Positions 1 to 14,748 of a stretch of DNA of 64,000 bases are shown here, in pieces. This stretch comes from Halomonas faecis (GTDB taxonomy: Bacteria; Pseudomonadota; Gammaproteobacteria; Pseudomonadales; Halomonadaceae): the NCBI RefSeq assembly GCF_010993975.1, contig NZ_JAACZO010000057.1, forward strand, positions 62,001 through 126,000. Direction: 5' to 3'. The first letter of the stretch is position 1; each line of letters starts with the position of its first letter. The notes below the pieces were generated by a model that did not search any database, was not told the DNA's origin, and was given only the letters and a program-made list of their open reading frames with translations. Both the position numbers and the translations under genes were made by a program.

Positions 1-338
<338 letters not shown>

Positions 339-380
339 TCAGGGCGCCGGTCTCGCTCGCGGCGACCGACGCCGCCTCAC

Positions 381-4832
<4,452 letters not shown>

Positions 4833-4876
4833 GGGGCGTGCCTCTCGCTAGAAACGATTGACTGATCAGCAAAGAC

Positions 4877-4905
4877 ATTATATTGTTTTCGGTTGGCTTT
4901 TTTAC
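4877..4905 (-). promoter_or_regulatory. Probable gltBD promoter
   Basis: On the minus strand a perfect TATAAT (4877-4882) lies 45 bases before the gltB start codon. Seventeen bases further up is only a weak -35 (GTAAAA, 4900-4905). A perfect -10 with a poor -35 fits a promoter that needs an activator. Inferred from sequence only. Confidence 0.5.
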
Positions 4906-4923
4906 GGCTTAGGCAAAAAAGCC
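4895..4923. promoter_or_regulatory. Inverted repeat over the gltB -35 region
   Basis: A perfect 9-bp inverted repeat, GGCTTTTTT (4895-4903) and AAAAAAGCC (4915-4923), with an 11-base spacer. It covers the -35 position of the proposed gltB promoter, so it may be an operator. On the minus strand it also ends in a short T-run and could be a terminator for transcripts entering from upstream. Neither role is proved. Confidence 0.4.
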
Positions 4924-5203
4924 CTCTCTGCTGTGATGGACAAAGGATGGCAAGCATAGCCAGAGCCATGGCCGCCACGCAATCGGCTGCCGCCCAAACA
5001 CCGCCAAAAACCTTGCCAAATCCATCACTTGCCATCCAAGCTCGGGCAAAAAACACCACCACGTCAAGAACTTGCGGGCCTCATCAACGGAAGGCAAACG
5101 AAAGCCAATCGACCATTAGACTTTGGTCTAATTCGCGCATCTATCCCCATACCGATCTGGCATGAGGCATGCGGATTGGTGCGTGGAGGCGTGTCGTAAA
5201 CGG
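4924..5203. other. Intergenic stretch between gltB and aroB without a recognisable gene
   Basis: About 280 bases, somewhat richer in A and T than the neighbouring genes. I found no protein family in any frame. The only structure is a palindrome, ATTAGAC-TTTG-GTCTAAT, at 5115-5132, which could be an operator or a small hairpin. The aroB terminator lies just beyond. Confidence 0.5.
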
Positions 5204-5228
5204 CGATGCCCGCGAGTCGCGGGCATCG
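5204..5228 (-). terminator. Terminator after aroB
   Basis: Perfect 10-bp stem, CGATGCCCGC (5204-5213) with GCGGGCATCG (5219-5228) and loop GAGTC, 23 bases past the aroB stop codon. The T-run on the minus strand is short (TTT), so it is a good hairpin with a weak tail. Confidence 0.6.
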
Positions 5229-5250
5229 ATGAAGCGAACCGATCGAACGA

Positions 5251-6366
5251 TCAGGCCTGGCGGGGAAAGTCGCCTAGCAGAGCCTCGAGGGTCTGCGTTG
5301 GAGTGGCGTCGTGGACGCAGGCGTCGCCCAGGGCACGCAACAGCACCAGGCGCAGCCGACTGTCGACGTTCTTCTTGTCCAGGCGCATGCGCGCCAGGAA
5401 GTCATCGGCCGTCATGTCGGCCGGTGCGGCGAGCGGCAGGCCGGCCGCGGCGATGACCTCGCGGACTCGCGCGACATCGCCGGCCGGCAACCAGCCAAGG
5501 CGGGCGGAAAGCTCGGCGGCCATCAGCATGCCGGCGCCCACGGCTTCGCCGTGCAACCACGCTCCATAGCCCTGGTGAGCCTCGATGGCGTGTCCGAAGG
5601 TGTGGCCGAGATTGAGCAGCGCACGCACGCCCTGCTCGGTCTCGTCGGCGGCGACGATCTCGGCCTTGAGCGCACAGCTACGCTCGATGGCCTGCGCCAG
5701 TCTCGAGGCGTCGAGGGCACGCAGCGACGGCATGGCGTTTTCCAGCCAGGCAAGAAAGTCGACATCGCGAATCAGGCCGTACTTGATCACCTCGGCGAGG
5801 CCGGCCGACAGCTCGCGCTCAGGCAGGGTGGCCAGCGTATCGGTGTCGATCAGCACCGCCCGCGGCTGCCAGAAAGCGCCGATCATGTTCTTGCCCAGCG
5901 GGTGGTTGACGCCGGTCTTGCCCCCCACCGAGGAGTCCACCTGGGCCAACAGCGTGGTCGGCACCTGGATGAAGGCGACGCCGCGCTGGTAGCACGCCGC
6001 GGCGAAGCCGACCATGTCGCCGATCACTCCACCGCCCAGGGCGATCAAGGTGCAGCGACGATTGAAACCGGCTTCCAGCAGGGCGTCCCAGATGCGCGAG
6101 ACGTGCGCGAGGTTCTTGGTGGCCTCGCCATCGGGCAGCACCAGCTCACGCACCTCCAGCCCCTCCGGCAGCGCAGCGCGACAGCGCTCAAGATACAGCG
6201 GCGCCACGCTGGCATTGGTGACGATCATCACCTGGCGCCCGGCGAGATGAGGAGCGAGCCACTGCGGATCGCCAAGCACACCGGGGCCGACGTGAATGGG
6301 ATAACTGCGGTTGCCCAGTGCCACCTGCAGGCGGCAGGGCGATTCGGAAGCGAAAGCGGCGGACAT
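5251..6366 (-). CDS. aroB: 3-dehydroquinate synthase
   Basis: Second enzyme of the shikimate pathway: converts DAHP to 3-dehydroquinate using NAD and a divalent metal in the cytoplasm. The protein has 371 residues, normal for the family. Visible motifs are the NAD-binding [11 protein letters not shown] (111-121), [19 protein letters not shown] (145-163), [13 protein letters not shown] (185-197) and the metal-ligand region [13 protein letters not shown]. It follows aroK with a 5-base gap and is the last gene of the pilMNOPQ-aroKB operon, ahead of a hairpin terminator. The same pilQ-aroK-aroB linkage is common in gammaproteobacteria. Confidence 0.97.
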   Translation of the reverse strand: MSAAFASESPCRLQVALGNRSYPIHVGPGVLGDPQWLAPHLAGRQVMIVTNASVAPLYLERCRAALPEGLEVRELVLPDGEATKNLAHVSRIWDALLEAGFNRRCTLIALGGGVIGDMVGFAAACYQRGVAFIQVPTTLLAQVDSSVGGKTGVNHPLGKNMIGAFWQPRAVLIDTDTLATLPERELSAGLAEVIKYGLIRDVDFLAWLENAMPSLRALDASRLAQAIERSCALKAEIVAADETEQGVRALLNLGHTFGHAIEAHQGYGAWLHGEAVGAGMLMAAELSARLGWLPAGDVARVREVIAAAGLPLAAPADMTADDFLARMRLDKKNVDSRLRLVLLRALGDACVHDATPTQTLEALLGDFPRQA

Positions 6367-6371
6367 GATTT

Positions 6372-6914
6372 TCAGGCCTTGGCTTGGAGGGGGTCGACCA
6401 GGCGCTGTACGCGGCGCACGATCTCGCCCACCACGCCGCGCGGACTGCGCCGATCGGTGCGCACCACGATATCGGCGGTGGCACGGTATAGAGGGTCACG
6501 CAGCTTGAACATCTCGCGCAGCGCAGCTTCGCGATCGGGCCGCTGCAGCAGGGGCCGATTGCGATCCTTGGCGACGCGCCTGAGTTGCTGCTCCACGGTG
6601 GTGAAGAGATAGATGACCGTACCACGCTCGCGCAGCCGGCGACGGTTCTCCTCGCGCAGAACGGCGCCGCCGCCGGTGGCGATCACCACCTCATCGAGGG
6701 CGGTGAGCTCCTCGATCATCTGCGCTTCGCGCTGGCGAAACCCGGCCTCGCCCTCGACGTCGAAGATCCACGGGATATCGGCCCCGCAACGAGCCTGAAT
6801 CTCGTGGTCGCTGTCGTAGAACTCACGTGACAGCTCGGCCGCCAGGAGGCGGCCGATGGTGCTCTTGCCGGCCCCCATGGGGCCAACGAGGATCAGATTG
6901 GGTAATGCCTGCAT
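6372..6914 (-). CDS. aroK: Shikimate kinase
   Basis: Phosphorylates shikimate at the 3-position with ATP. The 180-residue protein has a Walker A loop [11 protein letters not shown] (11-21), the shikimate-binding DSD (34-36), and the ATGGGAVL segment used for substrate binding. Its ATG overlaps the pilQ stop codon by one base, so translation is probably coupled. The match to AroK-type kinases is clear; AroK and AroL are not strictly separable by sequence, but the pilQ-aroB context is that of aroK. Confidence 0.96.
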   Translation of the reverse strand: MQALPNLILVGPMGAGKSTIGRLLAAELSREFYDSDHEIQARCGADIPWIFDVEGEAGFRQREAQMIEELTALDEVVIATGGGAVLREENRRRLRERGTVIYLFTTVEQQLRRVAKDRNRPLLQRPDREAALREMFKLRDPLYRATADIVVRTDRRSPRGVVGEIVRRVQRLVDPLQAKA

Positions 6915-9028
6915 CAGCGAATGGCCAGGTTATCGTCCAGTATGCGGGGCGTGATGAACACCAGCAGCTCGACTTTCTGGTTGTTCTGCTCATTGTACTG
7001 AAAGAGCTTTCCCAGCACCGGCAGATCGCCCAGAAACGGCGTCTTGGCCAGGCGGCGGAGCTCTTCCGTGGTGAGGATACCACCCAGCACCACGGTTTCA
7101 CCATTGTCCACCAGCACCTGGGTCTCGATCTGGTTGGTGTCGATGGCCGGCACTCCGCCGAACGCCTCTTCGGCCACGGTATCGTTGTTGATCAGCAGAT
7201 CCATGATGATGCGGTCGTCCGGGGTGATCTGCGGAGTCACTTCCAGCGACAGCACCGCTTCCTTGAACTCCACGTTGGTCGCGCCGCTGGAGGTGGACTC
7301 CTGGTAAGGGATCTCCTGACCCTGCTTGATCACCGCCTTGCGCTGGTTGGCGGTGATCACCCGTGGCTGAGAGATGGTCTGGCTCTTGTTCTCGCTCTCC
7401 AGGGCACGCAGCTCCAGATCGAGCAGGATATCGCCGGAGAGATAGCCAAAGGAGAGGCTGGTCATCGGGTTGGCCCCACCCAGATCGACGGCCAGGCCGC
7501 CGCGCTCGAACTGGCTGCCCGCGGGATCATCGAAACCGCCGGCAAACTGACCGCGGGATTCGCGCTGACCGCTGAAGTCGTCGCCGTAGGTAGCGACCGG
7601 AGTGCCGGTCGACGCCCCGCCCAAGTTGAAACGGCTGCCCTCGCCGGAGGCCCCCCAGTTGACGCCCAGTTCCTTGGTGACGCCGTCGCGGGCAATGACG
7701 ATGCGCGCCTCGATCTGCACCTGGCGTACGGCGATGTCCAGTTCGTCGAGGGTGGCGAGGATCTCCTGCACCTGATCGGCGGTATCCTGGATCAACAGCG
7801 TATTGGTGCGCTGATCCACGGCCACCCGACCACGCTCGCTGAGCAGGCCGAACCCCTCCTCGCCGCGCAGCAGGCGGGCCAGCTCCTCGGCACGGGCGTA
7901 ACGTACCTGGACGTACTCCGTGGTCAGCGGCGCCAGGGTCTCCATCTCGGTGCGCGCCTCAAGTTCCTGACGTTCGATATTGGCGAGATCCGAGGCCGGT
8001 GCCACGACAATGACATTGCCCTCCTGGCGACTGGCAAGACCATGACTCTTGAGCACCAGATCGAGTGCCTGATCCCAGGGCACGTCTTCCAGGTTGAGCG
8101 TGACACGTCCCTGAACGCTATCGCTGGCCACCAGGTTGAGCCCGGTGAAATCGGCGATGATCGCCAGCACCGAGCGCACCTCGATATCCTGGAAATTGAG
8201 AGTGATGCGCTCACCGGTATAGGGGAACTGCTCGCGCACGCGCTCTTCGCGTTCCCGCTGAGTGACCGGCTGCGCCTCGATGGTCAACTGTCGACCGCTT
8301 TGCGTGGAAACCATCGCATAGTCGCCGCCACCCCGGATGTCGAGGGTGACGCCGTCGCTACTGCGGCGCGGCGTGACACGGGTCAGCGGCGTGTCGAAAT
8401 CGCTGACGTCGAGCACCTGGTTATGCGCCTCAGGCAGTTCGACGCCACGCAGCTCGGCGATGATACGGTTACCGCTCTCTTCTCGCACCCGGGCGTCGAC
8501 CCCGGCCCGATCGAAAACCACGACCAGCCGTCCGGCCCCCTCGTCGCCGCGGCGAAAATCGATGGCCTCGATGGACGGACTCGCTCCCGATGGGGACGGG
8601 CTACCGGCGGGCTCGGCGTCGGAGGGGGCGCCGTTGGCCCGCGCCGACGCGGCATCGCCACCGATGGAGAGGCGCAGACGATCGCCCAATGCCTGAGTAC
8701 GGTAAGGCAAGGCATCGTCCAGCTCGAACACCAGCCGCGTTCGACTCCCCGCCTCCAGGGCGGTGACCTGCGCCACACCACCGAGGCCCAGATCGAAACG
8801 GCGCTGATCGAGACGATTGCCGGTGGCCATGAGGTCGATGGTCAGGCGCGGCGGCTCGTCGAGGCGGTAGCCGCGCACTTCCGGCACCCCATCGTCGAAG
8901 TGCAGATCGACCTGCAGCTCACCCCCCTGTCCTTGACGAAAGTCAAGGTCGGTCAGCGTAGTGGCCGTGGCGCTGGCGGCAACCAGTAGCAGGCAGAGCC
9001 CCACCAGTGCACGCATCATTGCAATCAT
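6914..9028 (-). CDS. pilQ: Type IV pilus outer membrane secretin PilQ
   Basis: Forms the outer membrane ring through which the type IV pilus passes. From the chosen start the protein has 704 residues: a signal peptide ([18 protein letters not shown]), two AMIN-like beta domains that bind peptidoglycan, an STN/N0 domain beginning near [17 protein letters not shown], a secretin N-domain, and the C-terminal secretin barrel with the [13 protein letters not shown] region. I set the start at 9028 because GGAGGG stands 7 bases before it, and the signal peptide begins there; an upstream in-frame codon at 9058 adds 10 unlikely residues. It lies 57 bases after pilP and overlaps aroK by one base. Confidence 0.95.
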   Translation of the reverse strand: MIAMMRALVGLCLLLVAASATATTLTDLDFRQGQGGELQVDLHFDDGVPEVRGYRLDEPPRLTIDLMATGNRLDQRRFDLGLGGVAQVTALEAGSRTRLVFELDDALPYRTQALGDRLRLSIGGDAASARANGAPSDAEPAGSPSPSGASPSIEAIDFRRGDEGAGRLVVVFDRAGVDARVREESGNRIIAELRGVELPEAHNQVLDVSDFDTPLTRVTPRRSSDGVTLDIRGGGDYAMVSTQSGRQLTIEAQPVTQREREERVREQFPYTGERITLNFQDIEVRSVLAIIADFTGLNLVASDSVQGRVTLNLEDVPWDQALDLVLKSHGLASRQEGNVIVVAPASDLANIERQELEARTEMETLAPLTTEYVQVRYARAEELARLLRGEEGFGLLSERGRVAVDQRTNTLLIQDTADQVQEILATLDELDIAVRQVQIEARIVIARDGVTKELGVNWGASGEGSRFNLGGASTGTPVATYGDDFSGQRESRGQFAGGFDDPAGSQFERGGLAVDLGGANPMTSLSFGYLSGDILLDLELRALESENKSQTISQPRVITANQRKAVIKQGQEIPYQESTSSGATNVEFKEAVLSLEVTPQITPDDRIIMDLLINNDTVAEEAFGGVPAIDTNQIETQVLVDNGETVVLGGILTTEELRRLAKTPFLGDLPVLGKLFQYNEQNNQKVELLVFITPRILDDNLAIR

Positions 9029-9085
9029 TTCTTCACCCTCCGGCCGGACACCGGCCAACGTCGTCTGGTCGCCACAGTGCTGCCG

Positions 9086-9613
9086 TCATGTATCGTCATC
9101 CAGCGTGAGTCGGGTGGTGCGCTCCACCCAGCCACCACCGCCGGTCGGCACCAGCTCCACCAGCTGCACCGATGAGTGAGTGATGGCGACGATGCGTCCA
9201 TGGTTGCTGCCCAGGTAGTTCCCTTCGCGCAACCGGTGGACCTGACCGTCCGGCGTTCGCACCAGCGCCGAACGCTCGCCCCCTACCGTCAACACGCCCA
9301 CCAGTGCCAGCTCCTCCAGCGCAAAGCCTTCCAGCGGTTCTTTGCGTCGCTCCGGGTCCGGCGCCAGCAGACCTTCGCCCGACGCTTCAGGGTCGGTTTC
9401 CGGCCGATGCGGCCGGAAGGGGCTGCGACTATCCGCCTCCCGATAGGGCGTGGCCTGGTAGGTAGGAACCTCGGGCATCTCGAAAGCGGGCGTCGGCCCC
9501 GGGTCGTCGCGAATCGCCGCCAGTTCGCGATCCAGTGCTGCCAACTGCGGATCGGCACAGCCGGCGACCAGCCCTACCGTAACGGTCATGAGGATACCCT
9601 GCAGCCATCTCAT
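9086..9613 (-). CDS. pilP: Type IV pilus inner membrane lipoprotein PilP
   Basis: Lipoprotein that links the PilMNO inner membrane complex to the PilQ secretin. The 175-residue protein starts with a lipoprotein signal peptide and lipobox LVAGC, with C19 as the lipidation site. A proline-rich linker follows, then the compact beta domain typical of PilP, including LEGFALEELALVGVL and VHRLREGNYLGSNHGRI. It overlaps pilO by 4 bases (ATGA), so the two are translationally coupled. Confidence 0.94.
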   Translation of the reverse strand: MRWLQGILMTVTVGLVAGCADPQLAALDRELAAIRDDPGPTPAFEMPEVPTYQATPYREADSRSPFRPHRPETDPEASGEGLLAPDPERRKEPLEGFALEELALVGVLTVGGERSALVRTPDGQVHRLREGNYLGSNHGRIVAITHSSVQLVELVPTGGGGWVERTTRLTLDDDT

Positions 9614-10242
9614 GGCGCGCCCTCCCCTTGGGTCTGGTCGGGGGTCCGGTAGCTGTAGGTGCGTGCCAGCATGGATAGCGTCAGCGTATCGTCCTCTTCG
9701 GCCGGGTCCAGCGAAAAGTCATGCTGGGTGACGATCCGCGGCAGAGCCGCAATATCGGCCAGAAAGGCAGCCAGGCGGTGGTAGTCGCCCTCAACCTGAA
9801 TATCGAAGGGCCGTTCGATGTAGAAATCGCGCGTCTCGGGGCTGCGCAGCCGGATGACATCGATCGACAACCGGTGATCGAGGGCGATCTCGCTGATGCT
9901 GTCCAGCAGCGAAGGTATTTCGGCACCGGTGGGCAGCATGGCCATCAGCGCCTCCATGCGCGCTTCGAGCACGGCCATCTCTTCCAGCATGGTGGGCAGG
10001 CGCGAGGCCTGAGCCGCCTTGAGTCGGTAATCGCGCAGCAGCGTGCGCTCCTCGGCTCGTGCCTCGCTCAGCGCCTCGATCTGGGGGCGCGCCAGATACC
10101 AGTGCATGGCGGCGAGCGTCAGGCCGAACACCAACCCGCAGCAGATCAGCTGTAGCGACCAGGGCCAGCTTCCCGACTCCTTGATATCCAGCTCCCGCCA
10201 GTCGAGCTCGCGCAGACGACGCCACTCTCCCCGCAAGCTCAT
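9610..10242 (-). CDS. pilO: Type IV pilus assembly protein PilO
   Basis: Bitopic inner membrane protein that pairs with PilN in the pilus alignment complex. The 210-residue sequence has one membrane segment near residues 28-50, a helical coiled region (SEARAEERTLLRDYRLKAAQA), then a ferredoxin-like periplasmic domain containing PFDIQVEGDYHRLAAFLADI, a PilO hallmark. It overlaps both pilN and pilP by 4 bases. Family and context agree. Confidence 0.95.
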   Translation of the reverse strand: MSLRGEWRRLRELDWRELDIKESGSWPWSLQLICCGLVFGLTLAAMHWYLARPQIEALSEARAEERTLLRDYRLKAAQASRLPTMLEEMAVLEARMEALMAMLPTGAEIPSLLDSISEIALDHRLSIDVIRLRSPETRDFYIERPFDIQVEGDYHRLAAFLADIAALPRIVTQHDFSLDPAEEDDTLTLSMLARTYSYRTPDQTQGEGAP

Positions 10243-10808
10243 GGCTCACCTCCGGCTTCGTCGGATGCCACATCGACCGACTGCTGAGTGACGCTGAGCG
10301 CAAAGCGCCGCTGGGCGCCGTTCGCCGACTCCACTTCGGAGAGCACGGGTTCGGCCAGCGAGGGCGCAGCCGCCAGCGCACGCAGCTGATCGGATACCTG
10401 AGAGTCGGACTCGGCCAGGCCGGTGAGACGCAGTCGTTCGCCCTGCCGAGCCAGAGAGGTGTAATGCACGCCCTCCACCAGGCTGCGGGTCAGGTCGCGG
10501 AACACGGCCACCGTCTGCGAGCGCCCCTGCTGCAGTTCGCCGAACACGTCGAGCTGGCCGGCCATGCGCTCGCGAACCGCCTCGTACTCGGTGATCGAAC
10601 GGATGTCCTGATCGAGCGCGGCTATCGCATCGCGCAAATGGGCATTGCGCTGTTGCTGTGCGCTGAGCTCCGCTTGATAGAAGTGCGTGACACCCAGCCC
10701 TCCTCCGGCACCCAGCCCCACCATCAGAACCAGGGCCAGATAGAAGCGGCGGCTACGGCGCGCACGCTGCTTCTCGCGCCACGGGAGCAGGTTGATCTCG
10801 ATGCTCAT
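10239..10808 (-). CDS. pilN: Type IV pilus assembly protein PilN
   Basis: Inner membrane partner of PilO whose short cytoplasmic tail binds PilM. The start at 10808 gives the conserved N-terminus MSIEINLLPWREKQRARR, where INLLPW is the PilM-binding motif, followed by a membrane segment near residues 22-42 and a coiled, then ferredoxin-like, periplasmic domain. This start overlaps the pilM stop as ATGA; an upstream in-frame codon at 10835 would bury it inside pilM. The protein has 189 residues, as usual for the family. Confidence 0.95.
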   Translation of the reverse strand: MSIEINLLPWREKQRARRSRRFYLALVLMVGLGAGGGLGVTHFYQAELSAQQQRNAHLRDAIAALDQDIRSITEYEAVRERMAGQLDVFGELQQGRSQTVAVFRDLTRSLVEGVHYTSLARQGERLRLTGLAESDSQVSDQLRALAAAPSLAEPVLSEVESANGAQRRFALSVTQQSVDVASDEAGGEP

Positions 10809-11866
10809 GCGCGAGACCTCATCGCCAGTCCGCAAGCCGTGAGCATTGCCGGGGCGTCGCCGGCCAGCGTCTGGACATCGATACGCGGATTGATGCGCAT
10901 GCGCAGGAACGGATTGGCGATGGAGACCTCCATGCCGCTGTCCTGGGCAAGGCGCTCGGCGAGCCCCGGGATCACGCTGGAGCCCCCGGCCAGCACCATG
11001 CGCTGCACTTCATGCTTGCGCCCGGCGGTGTAGTAGAGCTGCAGGGAACGCCCCACCTGCTGCACCAGCGTATCCAGGAAAGGCTCGAGCACACTGGCCT
11101 GATAATCTTCCGGTAACCCGCCCCGCTTCTTGGCCAGCCCCGCCTCTTCGAGGCTCAACCCGTAGCGATTGCGGATCTCGTCGGTGAGCTGGCGCCCTCC
11201 GAACACGGTATCCCGGCTGTAGGTGATGCGCCCATTGCGCACCACGTGGAAGGCGTTCATGGTGGCCCCGATATCGACCAGCGCCACGCACTCTTCGCTG
11301 CCAGTCGAAGAGGGCAACTGGGCGCGAACTTCCTCGAAGGCGCGCTCCATGGCGAAGGTTTCGACATCGACCGCCGCCGGAGCCAGCCCCGCCTGGAGGA
11401 GCGCATCGGTCAGTTGCCGCACGTCCTGCTCGCGGCAGGCGACCAGCAGCACGTCCTGCTGGTCGCCGTAGCGGGCGTTAAGGCCGAGTCGCTGAAAATC
11501 GAAGGCGACTTCGCTGAACGGAAAGGGAATGTGCTTGTCCGACTCCAGTTGAATGCGTGCGGAGATCTCGTCGTCATTCAGCGAGGCTGGCAAGGTCAGG
11601 GTCTTGGTGATGGCGGCACTGGCCGGCACCGCTACCGACGCATTGCGAGAAGCAGGCCGAGCGCTCTCCACTGCACGACGCAGGGCGTCGGCCACCTCTC
11701 CCATGTCGCGGATGCGCCGCTCGACCACGGCGCCTTCGCGCAGGGGACGCACTGCGTAGCTATCGATCTGGAAGGTGCCGCCGACACGGCGCAACTCGAT
11801 CAGCTTGACGGTGGCCGACGTGATGTCGACACCGATCAATCCCTTGCCGGAGGCCCTGAATCGCAT
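10805..11866 (-). CDS. pilM: Type IV pilus assembly protein PilM
   Basis: Actin-like cytoplasmic ATPase that binds the PilN tail and anchors the pilus machine to the inner membrane. The 353-residue protein shows the FtsA/MreB-like phosphate motifs: LIGVDITSATVKLIEL near the N-terminus, ALVDIGATMNAFHVV in the middle and VLAGGSSVIPGLAERL near the C-terminus. It is the first gene of the pilMNOPQ-aroKB operon and is divergent from ponA, the standard arrangement in Pseudomonas and relatives. Confidence 0.96.
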   Translation of the reverse strand: MRFRASGKGLIGVDITSATVKLIELRRVGGTFQIDSYAVRPLREGAVVERRIRDMGEVADALRRAVESARPASRNASVAVPASAAITKTLTLPASLNDDEISARIQLESDKHIPFPFSEVAFDFQRLGLNARYGDQQDVLLVACREQDVRQLTDALLQAGLAPAAVDVETFAMERAFEEVRAQLPSSTGSEECVALVDIGATMNAFHVVRNGRITYSRDTVFGGRQLTDEIRNRYGLSLEEAGLAKKRGGLPEDYQASVLEPFLDTLVQQVGRSLQLYYTAGRKHEVQRMVLAGGSSVIPGLAERLAQDSGMEVSIANPFLRMRINPRIDVQTLAGDAPAMLTACGLAMRSRA

Positions 11867-12049
11867 CTAGTCATGCCCCTGCCCAATCATGATGCGGTCA
11901 TCCGCGCGTCGTGGTTCGGTCGGCCCAGCGTAACGTACCAGGCAATTCGTACCCTGCCCTGCAACGAGGAGGTTACCTGATATTCCCCCACGAAGGGACA
12001 TCGACATCGCAATGTCCCGTCAACGCTGGTGACGAGCGGCTCGGCTTCC

Positions 12050-12055
12050 TATAAT
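12050..12055 (+). promoter_or_regulatory. ponA: Probable ponA promoter (-10 element)
   Basis: A perfect TATAAT lies 72 bases before the ponA start in the 260-base divergent pilM-ponA region. No good -35 is visible at the right distance, so the site is proposed from the -10 alone. I found no convincing pilM promoter on the other strand. Confidence 0.4.
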
Positions 12056-12126
12056 GGCTGGCGCCAGTGACGGCACCCCATCGCACCCGCCTTACCTACG
12101 GATTTCACCACGGATATCGTATTTTC

Positions 12127-14652
12127 ATGAAGTGGATCAAAACCCTGACCTTTTCCGTCATCTGGCTGCTGGTGTCGCTACTCTCGGCCTCGCTGCTGGG
12201 CGTGGCCGGTGCGGCTCTCTACTTCTCTCCGGGGCTGCCCGACGTGCGCCAGCTCGAGGACTTCGAACTGCACACCCCGCTGCGCATTTTCACCCGCGAC
12301 GGCAAATTGATCGGCGAATACGGTGACGAGCGCCGCATGCCGGTGGAGTTCGACGACATCCCGACGGATTTCATCCAGGCGCTGCTGGCCGCCGAAGACG
12401 ACGCCTATTTCGATCATCGCGGCGTCGACCCCAAAGGACTGGCTCGGGCCGCCCTGGAGCTGGCCGCCAGCGGTGACATCCAATCGGGCGGCTCCACCAT
12501 CACCATGCAGGTGGCCCGCAACTACCTGCTCAGTCTGGACCGCACCTTCACCCGTAAGATCCGTGAGATTCTGCTGGCGCTGCAGATGGAGCAGATCCTC
12601 TCCAAGGAGGCTATCTTCGAGCTCTACGTCAACAAGATATTCCTGGGCCACCGCGCCTATGGCATCGCCGCCGCCGCCGAGGTCTACTACGACAAACCCC
12701 TGGCCGAGCTGACGCTGGCACAGAAAGCAATGATCGCCGGATTGCCCAAGGCGCCATCGTCGTTCAACCCGCTGGCCAATCCCGAGCGTGCGCTGATCCG
12801 CCGCAACTGGATCCTCTACCGCATGCGCGAACTCGGCCACATCGATCCCGCCACCTACGAAGACAGCGTCCAGGAGCCGATCACCGCCCGCCGCCATCGC
12901 GCACAAGCCGAGGTGGAAGCCGACTACGTGGCGGAAATGGCCCGGCAGTACGCCATCGAACGCTTCGGCGACAGCGCCTATACCGGCAGCTACCGCATTC
13001 ACACCACCATCGACAGCGAATTGCAGCCCCTGGCTCGCCAGTCGCTGGCCCGCGGCCTGATCGACTACGACACTCGCCACGGCTGGCGTGGGCCCGAAGA
13101 GCGCGACATCCCCTCCGGCCTGGTCGAGGCCCAGGCGCGTACCGAACGACAAGGGCTGGAGGAAGAGCTCGACGAATCGCCGGAAATCATGGAGACCGCC
13201 CAGCAGGCAGCCGAGCGCAGCCAGACCGAGGTCGAAGGGGTCGACGGCGACGTCAGTAACTGGCTCGGCGTGCTCGAACGCACCACCAGTTATGGCCCGC
13301 TCAAGCCCGCCATCGTGGCGGAGAGCGAAGGGCGCGAAATGCGCGTCATGACTCGCGGCGGCGAGTTGGTCACCCTCGACTGGGAGGGGTTGAGCTGGGC
13401 TCGAGCCTACCGCAGTCCGCGCTCGCGCGGCGCCGAGCCCAGCTCGGCCGCCGAGATCGCCGAGCGAGGCGATCTGGTGCGCATTCTCGAAGACGCAGAG
13501 GGCAACTGGCGCCTCTCGCAGCACCCCGGTGCCGAAGGCTCGCTGGTGGTACTGGAACCCGACACCGGCGCCATCCTCGCCCTGCAGGGCGGCTTCAGTT
13601 TCTCGGCAAGCAAGTTCAACCGCGCCGTACAGGCCGAACGCCAGTCCGGCTCGATCTTCAAGCCCTTCATTTACCTAGCGGCGTTGGACAGCGGCCTGAT
13701 GACCGCCTCGAGCGTGGTCAACGATGCCCCGGTCGTGGTCGAGGACGGCAGCAACGAGCTGTGGCGCCCGGTCAACTCCAGCGGCGACTTCCTCGGCCCC
13801 ACCCGGTTGCGCGAGGCGCTGGCTCGCTCGCGCAACCTGGTCACCATCCGCATTCTGCAGACGCTGGGCCTGGACACCACCATCGAGTACCTTCAGGGCT
13901 TCGGGTTTGCCTCGAGCCGGCTGCCGAGCGGCCTGTCGCTGGCACTGGGCAGCGCCAGCCTGACTCCGCTGGAAATGACCAACGCCTATGCCGTGCTGGC
14001 CAACGGAGGCTTCCAGGTCTCGCCCTGGTTCATCGAGCGCATCACCCGCGGCAGCGACGGCGAGGTGATCGAGGAAGCAAGCCCCGCCATCGCCTGCCAC
14101 GACTGCGAAGACGGTCAGGAAGCAATCGAGCGTGACGGCAAGCGCTACCCGGTGGCACCGCGCGTCGCCGACCCGACGGCGGTCTACATCCTGCGCGACA
14201 TGATGCGCGACGTCATCGAGAACGGCACCGGACGCGCCGCCCTGTCCCTCGATCGCCAGGATATCGTCGGCAAGACCGGCACCACCAACGATCAGCGCGA
14301 CGCCTGGTTCGCCGGATTCAACAGCGACCTGGTGGCCACCGTGTGGGTGGGCAAGGACGACAACGACAGCATTGCCGAGTACGGTGCCAACGCCGCCCTG
14401 CCGGTATGGATCGATTTCATGGAAGATGCCTTGGCGGATCGCCCCGAAGCCATGCCCGAGCCGCCTGAGGAGCTGGTGCGCGCCCGTGTCGACCCCGATA
14501 CCGGGCGCCTGCTGGCCGACGAGCAACCCGGCGGCATCAGCGAGATATTCCACCCCGATCACCTGCCGGATCGACAGCCGCGGCGCATCGAACAGGAAGT
14601 CGAGCAACGCAGCGGCTCCGAAGGCAGCGGCAGTTATGAAGCCATCTTCTAG
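12127..14652 (+). CDS. ponA: Penicillin-binding protein 1A (bifunctional peptidoglycan synthase)
   Basis: Polymerises lipid II into glycan strands and crosslinks them in the periplasm. From the ATG at 12127 the protein has 841 residues: an N-terminal membrane anchor (about 6-32), a GT51 transglycosylase domain with E90 in LLAAEDDAYFDHRGVD, an OB-like insertion rich in charged residues, and a transpeptidase domain with S509-I-F-K512 as the acylation motif and K716-T-G. An in-frame GTG at 12067 would add residues before the membrane anchor and has no ribosome site. The divergent pilM neighbour is the usual context for ponA/mrcA. Confidence 0.96.
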   Translation: MKWIKTLTFSVIWLLVSLLSASLLGVAGAALYFSPGLPDVRQLEDFELHTPLRIFTRDGKLIGEYGDERRMPVEFDDIPTDFIQALLAAEDDAYFDHRGVDPKGLARAALELAASGDIQSGGSTITMQVARNYLLSLDRTFTRKIREILLALQMEQILSKEAIFELYVNKIFLGHRAYGIAAAAEVYYDKPLAELTLAQKAMIAGLPKAPSSFNPLANPERALIRRNWILYRMRELGHIDPATYEDSVQEPITARRHRAQAEVEADYVAEMARQYAIERFGDSAYTGSYRIHTTIDSELQPLARQSLARGLIDYDTRHGWRGPEERDIPSGLVEAQARTERQGLEEELDESPEIMETAQQAAERSQTEVEGVDGDVSNWLGVLERTTSYGPLKPAIVAESEGREMRVMTRGGELVTLDWEGLSWARAYRSPRSRGAEPSSAAEIAERGDLVRILEDAEGNWRLSQHPGAEGSLVVLEPDTGAILALQGGFSFSASKFNRAVQAERQSGSIFKPFIYLAALDSGLMTASSVVNDAPVVVEDGSNELWRPVNSSGDFLGPTRLREALARSRNLVTIRILQTLGLDTTIEYLQGFGFASSRLPSGLSLALGSASLTPLEMTNAYAVLANGGFQVSPWFIERITRGSDGEVIEEASPAIACHDCEDGQEAIERDGKRYPVAPRVADPTAVYILRDMMRDVIENGTGRAALSLDRQDIVGKTGTTNDQRDAWFAGFNSDLVATVWVGKDDNDSIAEYGANAALPVWIDFMEDALADRPEAMPEPPEELVRARVDPDTGRLLADEQPGGISEIFHPDHLPDRQPRRIEQEVEQRSGSEGSGSYEAIF

Positions 14653-14748
14653 ACGAGCGGGCGACCGCCATGTCGCCCGACCCACACTATCCGCTCGCCG
14701 CCGCTCGCGCGGCGGCGACGCCAGCCCCAGGCAGACGAAGAGACCGAC

